From Alphaproteobacteria bacterium (GTDB lineage Bacteria; Myxococcota_A; UBA796; GCA-2862545): DNA of 64,000 nucleotides. The notes beneath the pieces were generated by a model that saw nothing but the letters and a program-made list of their open reading frames with translations, was not told the origin of the DNA and ran no database searches. The stretch spans positions 62,001-126,000 of the forward strand of contig JACKEP010000011.1 of assembly GCA_020632915.1 (NCBI GenBank), in the 5' to 3' direction. Both the position numbers and the translations under genes were made by a program. This document shows, one piece after another, positions 51,179 to 59,548 of this stretch. Position 1 is the first letter of the stretch. Each line of letters starts with the position of its first letter.

Positions 51179-52222
51179 TCAGGTGGCCAGGACGCGCAGC
51201 GCGCGGTCGAAGATCCACGGCGCCCGGCGGAGCACGCCGGGCAGGGCGCGGCGCAGCGGAGGCACGGCGGTGAGGCCGAGGAGCCCCCACGTGCTCCACG
51301 CGTAGGGCCGCCACAGCCGCCGCCAGTCGGCCTCCCAGCGCGCCGGTGCGTCGGCGATCAAGGCGTCGACGAGCGCGACGGCGCCTTGGACGCCGAGCTT
51401 GATGCCCTCGCCGGTGAGCGGGTCGACGTAGCCGGCGGCGTCGCCGAGCAGGAGCACCCGGCCGGCGACGCGCTTGCGGCTGGCGACCGCGAACGGACCG
51501 GCCCCGCGGGCTTCGTTGGCGGGGTCGACCAGCCGTTCGGCGAGCTCGGGGAAGTGGGTGAGGAGGCGATCGAACGGGCGACCGGGGCGGTGGGCCTCGG
51601 CGTCCCGTGCGCGCGCGCCGTACAGGATCGCCACGCCCACCAGCGCGTCGTCCACCGGGGTGACGTAGGCCTCCGCGTCGTCGGCCCAGTGCACGTCGAC
51701 GGTGTCGGACCACGGGGCCACCGCGAAGTGGCGGCGGATGCCGAACCGGGGGGCGCAGCGCACGGGGACGTCGAGGTCGAGCGCGCGGCGGATCGGCGAC
51801 CGGGCCCCGTCGGCGGCGACGAGCCAGCGCGCGTGGAGCCCCGCGGCGCGGACGCCCGTGTCGTCCTGGCGGACCTCGGTGACGCGGCCGACCACGCGCA
51901 CCACCCCGGCCGCGTCGGCGGCGTCGAGGAGGGCCTGGTGCAGCACCGTACGCCGCACCCCGAGCGCGGGGGCCTCGAGCGCGCCGCGCGCGACCACGTC
52001 GCCGCGGACGTAGCGGATGCCGTGGAACGGCCGGGACCGCGCGGGCTGGACGCCGAGCGTGGCGAGCACGTCGACGGCGCCGGGCATCAGCCCCTCGCCG
52101 CACGCCTTGTCGATGACGCCGGCGTGGGGGTCGACCACCGTGACCCGCATGCCGCGGCGCGCTGCGGCGATCGCCGCCGCCAGGCCCGACGGTCCGGCGC
52201 CGGCGACGAGGACGTCGATCAC
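51179..52222 (-). CDS. FAD-dependent oxidoreductase/hydroxylase
   Basis: 347 residues. The FAD-binding loop is VAGAGPSGLAAAIAAARRG at the N-terminus; VAADGARSPIRRALDL and LLLGDAAGYVDPLTGEGIKL are the other flavin-monooxygenase blocks. The sequence resembles geranylgeranyl-reductase and aromatic hydroxylase types. Its place after a type III PKS and an ICMT-like methyltransferase matches the hydroxylase (SrsC-like) of phenolic-lipid operons, so it may hydroxylate the PKS ring. GTG 52222 overlaps the ligase stop. A reductase role is the alternative. Confidence 0.82.
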   Translation of the reverse strand: MIDVLVAGAGPSGLAAAIAAARRGMRVTVVDPHAGVIDKACGEGLMPGAVDVLATLGVQPARSRPFHGIRYVRGDVVARGALEAPALGVRRTVLHQALLDAADAAGVVRVVGRVTEVRQDDTGVRAAGLHARWLVAADGARSPIRRALDLDVPVRCAPRFGIRRHFAVAPWSDTVDVHWADDAEAYVTPVDDALVGVAILYGARARDAEAHRPGRPFDRLLTHFPELAERLVDPANEARGAGPFAVASRKRVAGRVLLLGDAAGYVDPLTGEGIKLGVQGAVALVDALIADAPARWEADWRRLWRPYAWSTWGLLGLTAVPPLRRALPGVLRRAPWIFDRALRVLAT

Positions 52223-53958
52223 GACGCCCTCCGCACCCGTCCCGTGAGGTGGGAGAGGTGGCCCAGGAAGCTGTCGGCGAGCGCGCCGGCCAGCATCCAC
52301 GGCGTCACTGCCCGCGGTGGCGTGAGCGTGCCGGCACGCCAGCGCGCCAGCGTCTCGCTGCGGCGCAGCTTGCCCGAGCTGGTGCGCGGCAGCGTGCCGG
52401 GATCGAGGAGCACGGCCAGGTCGGGGGTGATCCCCGTCGCCGCCTTCACCGCCTGCACCACCGCCTGGGCCTGACCCTCGGTGCGCTCGCGCACCTCGGC
52501 GAACACGAGCACGCGCTCACCGTCCTCGCCGACGTCGGCCACCGCGACGCTGCACCCGGTGCGCACGCCCGGCACGGCATCGACGGCGCGTTCGAGCTCC
52601 TGGGGGGCGTGGTTCCGCCCGCGGTGGACGATCACGTCCTTGGCGCGTCCGGTGACGAACAGCTCGCCGTCGCGCAGGAAGCCGAGGTCGCCTGTGTCGA
52701 GCCAGCCGTCGACGAACGGCTGGTCGTGGCGGTCGAGGTAGCCCTGCATCACGCTGGGACCGCGGACGTGGATGCGACCGACGTTGCCCTCGGCGACGGC
52801 GACGCCGTCGCGCACGATGCGGATGGCGTAGTCGGGCAGGGGCGGCCCGACGCTGACCACGCGCAGGCCGTCGGGATCGAGGCGGGCGGCGCCGTCGCAG
52901 GCCAGCGCGTCGCGGTCGAAGCGCTCCACGCGGGGGCCCCGGCCCACAGGCGTGAACGTGACCGCCAGGGAGGCCTCGGACAGGCCGTACACAGGCATGA
53001 TCGCGGCCGGATCGAAGCCGTGGGGACCGAAGCGCTGCGCGAACGCGGCCAGGGTGGCCGGCGCGATGGGCTCGGCGCCGTCGAGCGCCATCTTCCACGT
53101 CGACAGATCGACGCCCTCCAGGTCCTCGTCGCGCACCCGCTCCACGCACAGGGCGTAGGCGAAGTCGGGCGCGGGGGAGACCGTGCCCCGGTAGGTCGAC
53201 AGCGCGCGCAGCCACACGGCGGGGCGGGCCAGGAAGACCTCGGGCGGGATCAGGGTGAGCGGACCGGGCGCCATCAGCGCCGGGAACACGCAGCCGATGA
53301 GGCCCATGTCGTGGTAGAGCGGCAGCCACGACACGCCCGACGCGCTCGGGTCGCCGTCGAGCGGTGTGGTGGCCAGGATCACGTCGAGGATGCGGCTGGC
53401 GTTGGCGAGCACCTGGCGGTGGGTGAGCGCCACGGCCTTGGGATCGACCGTGGTGCCCGAGCTGAACTGGACCATCGCGAGCTGGTCGGGGCCGACGTCG
53501 GCGCGGTGCGGGGCACCTGTCGCCAGCGTGGCTGCGTCGATCAGGCCCAGGCGCGGGCGCGCCCGCTCCAGCACGCGTCCCAGCACGCGGGCCACCCGGG
53601 GCTCGGAGACCAGCGCCACGGCCGACGTCGCCTGGAGCATCGCCACCGTGCGGTCGACGTACTCGTCGAGGCGGCCCAGACGCACCGGAGGGTACAGCGG
53701 CACCGGCACGGCGCCGGCGAGCTGGCAGCCGAAGTAGGCGTCGAAGAACGCCGGACCGGTGGGCAGCACGATGGCCACGCGCTCCCCCGGCGCGATCCCG
53801 CGCGCGACCAGGGCGCCGGCAGCCCGCTCGGCACGTCCGAGCACCTCGGGCCACGGCAGCAGCGTGGGCTGCTCGTGGCGGTCGAGGAAGCGCAGGCCGG
53901 TGCCCGGGCGGTCGAGCGCCGCGGCGCGGTCGAGGTGGTCGCCGATGGTCTCAGGCAT
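52219..53958 (-). CDS. Fatty-acyl-AMP ligase (FAAL-like)
   Basis: 579 residues, ANL superfamily. The AMP-binding core is VQFSSGTTVDPKAVALTH, then the FAAL-type WLPLYHDMGLIGCVFPALM, VYGLSEASLAVTF, and the C-terminal GWLDTGDLGFLRDGELFV and GRAKDVIVHRGRNHAPQELE hinge. The C-terminal lysine is in PRTSSGKLRRSE. FAALs activate fatty acids as acyl-adenylates and hand them to a carrier protein; the acyl carrier protein encoded immediately upstream (overlap of 8 bases) is the likely acceptor. ATG 53958 is preferred over GTG 53964. Confidence 0.88.
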   Translation of the reverse strand: MPETIGDHLDRAAALDRPGTGLRFLDRHEQPTLLPWPEVLGRAERAAGALVARGIAPGERVAIVLPTGPAFFDAYFGCQLAGAVPVPLYPPVRLGRLDEYVDRTVAMLQATSAVALVSEPRVARVLGRVLERARPRLGLIDAATLATGAPHRADVGPDQLAMVQFSSGTTVDPKAVALTHRQVLANASRILDVILATTPLDGDPSASGVSWLPLYHDMGLIGCVFPALMAPGPLTLIPPEVFLARPAVWLRALSTYRGTVSPAPDFAYALCVERVRDEDLEGVDLSTWKMALDGAEPIAPATLAAFAQRFGPHGFDPAAIMPVYGLSEASLAVTFTPVGRGPRVERFDRDALACDGAARLDPDGLRVVSVGPPLPDYAIRIVRDGVAVAEGNVGRIHVRGPSVMQGYLDRHDQPFVDGWLDTGDLGFLRDGELFVTGRAKDVIVHRGRNHAPQELERAVDAVPGVRTGCSVAVADVGEDGERVLVFAEVRERTEGQAQAVVQAVKAATGITPDLAVLLDPGTLPRTSSGKLRRSETLARWRAGTLTPPRAVTPWMLAGALADSFLGHLSHLTGRVRRAS

Positions 53959-54226
53959 CGGCACCCCCGCGGGCGTCGCCGGCCGCCGGCTCGGCCTGGT
54001 CGTCGCGCTTGGCCCGCACGAGCCGCACCACGTCGTCCACCGTGCGCACCTCGGCGTCGTCCTCGGCGTCGAAGGCGATGGCGTAGTGGTCCTCGATGGC
54101 GACGACGAGCGCCAGCCGGTCCATGCTGTCGAGGTGCTCCGACAGGTCGCCGTCGGGCAGCGGACCCTGCCAGCCGAGCGTGTCGGCGGCGAGGCGGTCG
54201 AGCGTGGCGCGCACGTCGTCGGTCAT
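53951..54226 (-). CDS. Acyl carrier protein
   Basis: 91 residues, four-helix carrier. The phosphopantetheine serine is Ser34 in SEHLDSMDRLALV, which has the DSMD form of DSL-type motifs. The second half is acidic (AFDAEDDAEVRTVDDVV) as in ACPs; an alanine/glutamate tail of about 20 residues follows. The ATG overlaps the ICMT-like gene stop (ATGA). It is likely to carry the acyl starter between the FAAL and the type III PKS. Confidence 0.9.
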   Translation of the reverse strand: MTDDVRATLDRLAADTLGWQGPLPDGDLSEHLDSMDRLALVVAIEDHYAIAFDAEDDAEVRTVDDVVRLVRAKRDDQAEPAAGDARGGADA

Positions 54227-54768
54227 GCAGCCTCGGGGTGTGCAGCGGGGGGCAGCGTGGCGAGCGCGGCGTTCTCGACCCGCAGGCGCACGGTGAGCAG
54301 CAGGGCGTTGAGCACGGTGAACGCCAGCGCCGTGATCCAGGCGGTGTGGATGAGCGGCAGGGCCAGGCCCTCCAGGACCACGGCCACGTAGTTGGGGTGC
54401 GACAGCCACCGGTAGGGGCCGCCGGTGATGCGCGGCAGGCCCGGGACGATGATGACGCGGGTGTTCCACCGCGGGCCGAGCGTGGTGATGCACCACCAGC
54501 GCAGCGCCTGGCAGCCCGCTGCCACGGCGAGCATCGGCAGGCCGAGCCAGGGCAGGAAGGGCCGCTGCAGCGCCACGACCTCGACGGCACACGCCACCAG
54601 GAAGCCCGTGTGCAGCACGACCATCGCCGGGTAGTGGCCGCGGCCGTGCTCCACACCGCCGCGCGCGAAGCTCCACGCCGCGTGGCGCAGCGACAGGCGC
54701 ACCTCGGCGAGGCGCTCGACACCGGTCGCCGCCAGGAGGCCCAGGTACAGCGCGGTCGACGTCACCAT
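54223..54768 (-). CDS. ICMT-family membrane methyltransferase
   Basis: 181 residues of the isoprenylcysteine carboxyl methyltransferase family. Membrane helices include LYLGLLAATGVERLAEVRLS and LALPLIHTAWITALAFTVLN; the SAM-binding signature is GGPYRWLSHPNYVAVVLEGL. In phenolic-lipid operons such as srs an enzyme of this group methylates the resorcinol product. ATG 54768 overlaps the PKS stop by 7 bases; GTG 54765 would be an equally good start. Confidence 0.85.
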   Translation of the reverse strand: MVTSTALYLGLLAATGVERLAEVRLSLRHAAWSFARGGVEHGRGHYPAMVVLHTGFLVACAVEVVALQRPFLPWLGLPMLAVAAGCQALRWWCITTLGPRWNTRVIIVPGLPRITGGPYRWLSHPNYVAVVLEGLALPLIHTAWITALAFTVLNALLLTVRLRVENAALATLPPAAHPEAA

Positions 54769-55826
54769 CGCATCAACACCAGCTCCGAGCAGAACCCCGG
54801 GCCCATTGCAAGCAGCATGCCGGCCGACCCGGCGGCGGGGCGGTGGTCGTACAGCGTGTCGCGCAGGACGAACAGCACCGACGCCGAGCTCAGGTTTCCG
54901 ACCTCGCGCAGCGATCGCCACGTGACGGCGAGGGCCCCGGGGGACAGGTCGAGCACGTCCTCGAAGGCCTTGAGGACGGCCGGTCCGCCGGGGTGGCACA
55001 CCCAGGTGTCGACGTCGCGGCGCGTCAGCTGTCGGGTGGCGAGGAAGCTGTCGACGTCGTCGCGCAGGTAGGTGCGCACGACCTGGGGCACGCTCTTGTC
55101 GAGGATGACACGGAAGCCGCGCGGGCCGATGTCCCAGCCCATCACGCGCTCGGAGTCGGGGTAGAGGCGGCTGGCGGTGGCGACCACCTTCGGGGCGTGG
55201 TCGAGGCCCAGGCGGCGCGCGCGATCCCGTCCCACGCAGACCACGGCCGCCGCGCCGTCGCCGAACAGCCCGGACGCGATCAGGTTGGCGACCGACAGGT
55301 CCTGGCGCTGCAGGGTGAGCGAGCAGAGCTCGACGCTGAGCAGCACGGCGACCTTGTCGGGCCAGGCGGTGAGGTAGTCATGGACCCGCGACAGGCCCGC
55401 GGCGCCGGCCACGCAGCCCAGGCCGAAGATCGGCACCCGCACCAGATCGGGGCGCAGGTCCATGCGGTGGAACAGGCGCGCGTCGAGCGACGGCGTGGCC
55501 ACGCCCGTGACGCTGGCCGTGAACAGCGCGTCGACGTCGCGCGGCGTCAGCCCGGCGAGCGCCAGGGCCTGCTCGAGCGCCTGCTGCCCGACGTCGAGGC
55601 CGACGCGGATCCAGGCGTCGTTGGCGTCGCCGAAGTCCTTCAGCTCGGCGTAGGCCTCCATCGGCAGCGCCAGGTGGCGCCCGCCCACCTGCACCGCCTC
55701 GTGGAGCTGCCGCACCCGGGCCGTGTTGTGGTGCTCCTTCGTCCAGAGCGCCTCGAAGGCCCGGATGAGGGTGTCCTGGTCGTAGAAGTGGGGGGGGAGC
55801 GCAGTGCCCACCGCGGCGATCCGCAT
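54762..55826 (-). CDS. Type III polyketide synthase
   Basis: 354 residues, chalcone-synthase superfamily. The triad is complete: Cys138 in FGLGCVAGAAGL, His278 in WVCHPGGPAVL, Asn311 in REVGNLSSASV. It would extend an acyl starter with malonyl-CoA and cyclise to an alkylresorcinol or alkylpyrone; the encoded FAAL and ACP suggest a fatty acyl starter. ATG 55826 is preceded by GAGGA. First gene of a five-gene overlapping cluster; a MATE exporter is divergent, 164 bases away. Confidence 0.92.
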   Translation of the reverse strand: MRIAAVGTALPPHFYDQDTLIRAFEALWTKEHHNTARVRQLHEAVQVGGRHLALPMEAYAELKDFGDANDAWIRVGLDVGQQALEQALALAGLTPRDVDALFTASVTGVATPSLDARLFHRMDLRPDLVRVPIFGLGCVAGAAGLSRVHDYLTAWPDKVAVLLSVELCSLTLQRQDLSVANLIASGLFGDGAAAVVCVGRDRARRLGLDHAPKVVATASRLYPDSERVMGWDIGPRGFRVILDKSVPQVVRTYLRDDVDSFLATRQLTRRDVDTWVCHPGGPAVLKAFEDVLDLSPGALAVTWRSLREVGNLSSASVLFVLRDTLYDHRPAAGSAGMLLAMGPGFCSELVLMRW

Positions 55827-55990
55827 GGCGTCCTCGTCGTTGGGGGCGGATGTAGGATCAGGATGGCGCGGACGCGAGACGCTCGCAGGCGCTTTCAACA
55901 ATCGGGACACAAGCACGCGTGGCGTGACCGTGGGGGGACGGGTAGGTCGGCGGGCTGCCGGACCGCCGGAGCGCCACGCCGGGAGCTCGT

Positions 55991-57352
55991 TTGGACGCCG
56001 CGAATGCACCGCTCCTGCGCCTGCCGCCCGGGCGCGCGATCCTGTCGGTGGCGTGGCCGATGGTGGCGCTCGGGTGGGTGCGATCGCTGTACCTGGTGGC
56101 CGACGCCTGGTGGGTGGGGCGCCTGGGATCGGACGCGCTGACGGCGCTGTCGGTGACGAGCTTCGCGTGGTGGATCCTCAACCAGTGCGGGGAGCTCGCC
56201 GCCACCGGGGTCCACGCCCTGTCGGCGCAGGCGGAGGGCGGCGGGCGCCGGTCGTCCCTGGGTGCGCTGGCGGGGCACGGCGTGCTCGTCGGCCTCGTGG
56301 TGTGGGCGGCGGTGGCCGCGTCGAGCCCGTGGTGGTCGCGGGCCTACCTGGCTGCGATGGACCTGCCCCAGGGCGTGGTCCACGACCTGTCGGCGCCGTT
56401 CCTGGTGGTGTCGGCCGTCAGCGCCGTGGGGCTGGGGATGCAGGCGGTGGTGGCTGCGGTGTTCCGGGGCCTCGGACAGACGCGCTGGGCGCTGGGGATG
56501 ACCGTCGTGGGCCTCGTGCTCAACACCGCGCTGGACCCGTGGTTCATCTGGGGCGGCGGTCCGCTGGCGGCGATGGGGCTCGCGGGGGCGGCTTGGGCCA
56601 CGGGCCTGTCGGCGCTGGTGAGCGCGGTGGTCGGGGCCGTCGTGCTCGCGCGGGAGGGGATGGTGCTTGTGCTCGCGCCGGGGGCGGTGCGCGCCGCGCG
56701 TCGGATCGTGGCCATCGGCGGGCCGATCACGGTCATGGGCATCGGCTTCAGCCTGGTCTACGTGATCCTCGGGCGCCTGATCACGAGCCTCGGCGTGCAC
56801 CACATGGCGGCCCTGGGCGTCGGGCATCGCCTCGAGTCGTTCACCTACCTGGCGTCGGTCGGGTTCAGCGTCGCGGCGGCCACGATGGTGGGCCAGCACC
56901 TGGGCGCGGGCGACGTGTCCGGCGCGCGCGAGGCCGCCCGCACCGCGGCGCGGTGGTGCACCGTCGTGATGCTCGTGGGCGGCGCGCTCGGCTGGGTGGC
57001 CGCCGAGCCGCTCTACCGTGCATTCTCCGACGATCCCCGCATCATCGAGGCCGGTGTCGTCTACTACCGCTTCCAGTGCGCCGTGTGGGTGTTCATGGGC
57101 TTCGAGGTGGTCTACGAGGGCGCGTTCACCGGCGCGGGCCACACCCGGCCGCCGCTGTGGATCAGCGGCACGCTCACCGCGGCGCGGCTGCCGATGGCGT
57201 GGGCCTTCGCGGTCGGCCTCGGGCTGGGCATCGACGGGGTGTGGGCCGCCGTGGCGCTGTCGACGCTGCTCAAGGGCGTGGTGCTCCGCGCCTGGTGGGC
57301 GCGCGACACCTGGGTGGCCACGGGCCTGCGGCTGGCGGAGGATCCCGGGTAG
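55991..57352 (+). CDS. MATE-family efflux transporter
   Basis: 453 residues with twelve predicted membrane helices and MATE marks in both halves: RAILSVAWPMVALGWVRSLY, ADAWWVGRLGSDALTALSVT, a repeat of the fold after residue 230 (GGPITVMGIGFSLVYVILGR), and HRLESFTYLASVGFSVAAAT. MATE proteins export organic compounds in exchange for protons or sodium. TTG 55991 has GGGAG close upstream. It is divergent from the PKS cluster, so it could export its product; this link is inferred from position only. Confidence 0.9.
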   Translation: MDAANAPLLRLPPGRAILSVAWPMVALGWVRSLYLVADAWWVGRLGSDALTALSVTSFAWWILNQCGELAATGVHALSAQAEGGGRRSSLGALAGHGVLVGLVVWAAVAASSPWWSRAYLAAMDLPQGVVHDLSAPFLVVSAVSAVGLGMQAVVAAVFRGLGQTRWALGMTVVGLVLNTALDPWFIWGGGPLAAMGLAGAAWATGLSALVSAVVGAVVLAREGMVLVLAPGAVRAARRIVAIGGPITVMGIGFSLVYVILGRLITSLGVHHMAALGVGHRLESFTYLASVGFSVAAATMVGQHLGAGDVSGAREAARTAARWCTVVMLVGGALGWVAAEPLYRAFSDDPRIIEAGVVYYRFQCAVWVFMGFEVVYEGAFTGAGHTRPPLWISGTLTAARLPMAWAFAVGLGLGIDGVWAAVALSTLLKGVVLRAWWARDTWVATGLRLAEDPG

Positions 57353-57435
57353 GGGTGTGACGTCCCGGTGTCGACGGAGCCTGCGCATCGGCGTCGCCCT
57401 GGTGTATGACTCCGGGCCCTGCCACGGAGACCCCC

Positions 57436-59499
57436 ATGCGCGCCACCACGCTGGCGATGCTCGCGACCCTGGTCGTCGCGTGCACCAAGGATGACCCCAC
57501 GATCGACACGCCGACGGGCGAGCTGTCGGGCTGCGACCCGCTCGATCCGAGCGTGTGCGCGCTGCCGTTCCCGTCGTCGCACTTCCTCGTGGCCGACGAC
57601 ACCGCGGTCACCGGCGTGCGGGTCAACTTCGGGCCCACGACGCTGCCGCTCAACCGCGACGGCGTGCAGACCATGCCCGAGCTCTGGAACGAGCGGGACG
57701 GCTACTCGATCAACTCGCCGATGCTGTTCTTCCTGCCCGGCGTGCAGCTGCAGGGCGTGGTCGGTCACGACGACATCGGCGCCTACACCGCCGCCGAGGC
57801 CAAGACCGTCGTGATCAACACCACCACCGGGGAGCGCGTGCCCCACTGGGTGGAGATGGACGCCACGGCGCCCAGCGACGACGTCCGGCTCGTCATGATC
57901 CGGCCGGCGGTGCCGCTGGAGTGGGACACCACCTACGTCGTCGGCGTGCGCGGCCTCGCCGACGCGGGCGGCAGCCTCATCCCGAGCTCGCCCGCGTTCG
58001 CCGCCCTGCGCGACGCCACCGAGATCACCGACAACGACGTCGCCCTGCGGCGCCAGCACTTCGACGACGACGTGTTCCCCGTGCTCGAGGCCGACGGCGT
58101 GGCGCGCGCCGACCTGCAGCTGGCCTGGGACTTCCACACCGCCTCCCGCGAGAACACGCTCGGCCGCGTCGACTTCGTGCTCGACGACGCCCTGGCGTGG
58201 GTGGGGGAGCAAGGCGGCTTCGACTACACGCTCACCAAGGTCGAGCCCCACACCTGCGACGAGGGCGAGTCCATCGCCGTCGACATCGAGGGCCACTTCA
58301 CGGTGCCCCTGTACACCGAGGCCGACACCCCCGAGATCTGGGACAACGGCGTCATCGAGGCGCTGCTCACGCGCGACGACGAGGGCATGCCGTACCGCAA
58401 CGGCACCACCACCGCCGACTTCCTCGCCCGCATCCCATGCTCGGTGGCCCACGGGGCCGACGGCAACGGCCCGGTCGCGGCCTCGGCGCCGATCGTCCAG
58501 TACGGGCACGGCCTGCTGGGCAGCAAGTCCGAGGCCCGCGGGGGCTACCTGGCGCGCATGGCCGACCGCGACGGCTTCGTGATCCTCGCGCTCGACTGGA
58601 CGGGCTTCGCCGAGGGCGACGAGACCGGCATCCTGTTCATGCTGTCGGCCAGCAAGCAGGAGAACGTCAACGCCTCCCACTTCGGCATCGTGTCCGAGCG
58701 GGCCGTGCAGGGGATGATGGAGCAGGTGCTGGCGACGCGCCTGTTCACCACCGCGATGGTCGACGACCCGGCGTTCACGCTGGAGGGCGTCAAGGTGCTC
58801 GACCCGAGCCGGCCCTACTTCTACGGCAACTCCCAGGGGGCGATCATGGGGGCGGCGCTGGTGGCGATGTCCCCCGACATCCACCGCGCTGTGCTCGGCG
58901 TGGGCGGCGGCCCGTACTCGCTGCTGCTGCCGCGCAGCCACGACTTCGACCCCTTCTTCCTGCTGCTCAAGAACAAGTACGCCGACCACCGCGAGATCAT
59001 GCTGTTCGTGGCGGGGCTGACGCAGCAGCTCTGGGACCCGACCGAGGGGGCGGGCTGGAGCTGGGATCTGGCGCGCGACGCCACCACCGACAAGGCCGTG
59101 CTCGCCCAGGTCGCCATCTACGACAACCAGGTCAGCACGCTCGGTGCCGAGATCGGGGCGCGCGCGTGGGGCGCGTTCACGCCGTCCGACGCCGTGCGGC
59201 CCATCTGGGGGGTGGAGGAGGTCGACGTCGGCGCCGGCCGCGCCGGCAACGCCATCGTCGAGTGGCGCTACGAGAGCCTGCCCGACGAGCCCTTCCTGCC
59301 GATCCCGCCCGCCGACGACAGCCTGATCGAGGGCACGGTCTACGACGACGGCCGCGAACTGGACCCACACGAGTGCGTGCGGCGCGAGCGGGAGGCCCAG
59401 GACCAGCTGTGGCACTTCCTGGAGACGGGCGAGGTCATCCAGACCTGTCCGGCCGGCGGCTGCGTGTCGCCCACGGTGGACGGCTGCGGCGACCCCTGA
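57436..59499 (+). CDS. Alpha/beta-hydrolase lipoprotein, VolA/Pla-like
   Basis: 687 residues. MRATTLAMLATLVVAC is a lipoprotein signal with the lipid Cys at 16. The N-terminal domain has CALPFPSSHFLVADDTAVTG and DGYSINSPMLFFLPGV, like the N-domain of bacterial virulence-factor lipases (VolA, Pla-1/cef); the hydrolase part holds the nucleophile elbow YFYGNSQGAIMGAAL (G-x-S-x-G). The catalytic acid and His cannot be assigned with confidence. GGAGA precedes ATG 57436, and an extended -10-like TATGAC lies at 57405-57410. Probably a surface lipase or esterase. Confidence 0.78.
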   Translation: MRATTLAMLATLVVACTKDDPTIDTPTGELSGCDPLDPSVCALPFPSSHFLVADDTAVTGVRVNFGPTTLPLNRDGVQTMPELWNERDGYSINSPMLFFLPGVQLQGVVGHDDIGAYTAAEAKTVVINTTTGERVPHWVEMDATAPSDDVRLVMIRPAVPLEWDTTYVVGVRGLADAGGSLIPSSPAFAALRDATEITDNDVALRRQHFDDDVFPVLEADGVARADLQLAWDFHTASRENTLGRVDFVLDDALAWVGEQGGFDYTLTKVEPHTCDEGESIAVDIEGHFTVPLYTEADTPEIWDNGVIEALLTRDDEGMPYRNGTTTADFLARIPCSVAHGADGNGPVAASAPIVQYGHGLLGSKSEARGGYLARMADRDGFVILALDWTGFAEGDETGILFMLSASKQENVNASHFGIVSERAVQGMMEQVLATRLFTTAMVDDPAFTLEGVKVLDPSRPYFYGNSQGAIMGAALVAMSPDIHRAVLGVGGGPYSLLLPRSHDFDPFFLLLKNKYADHREIMLFVAGLTQQLWDPTEGAGWSWDLARDATTDKAVLAQVAIYDNQVSTLGAEIGARAWGAFTPSDAVRPIWGVEEVDVGAGRAGNAIVEWRYESLPDEPFLPIPPADDSLIEGTVYDDGRELDPHECVRREREAQDQLWHFLETGEVIQTCPAGGCVSPTVDGCGDP

Positions 59500-59509
59500 T
59501 CGCGGCGTG

Positions 59510-59534
59510 GACGCCGACGGAACGGGGCGGCGTC
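59510..59534. terminator. Hairpin between convergent genes
   Basis: GACGCCG (59510-59516) and CGGCGTC (59528-59534) form a 7-bp stem with an 11-base loop in the 49-base gap between two convergent stop codons. No U tract. Candidate bidirectional terminator. Confidence 0.4.
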
Positions 59535-59548
59535 GGCCGCCCGCGCCG

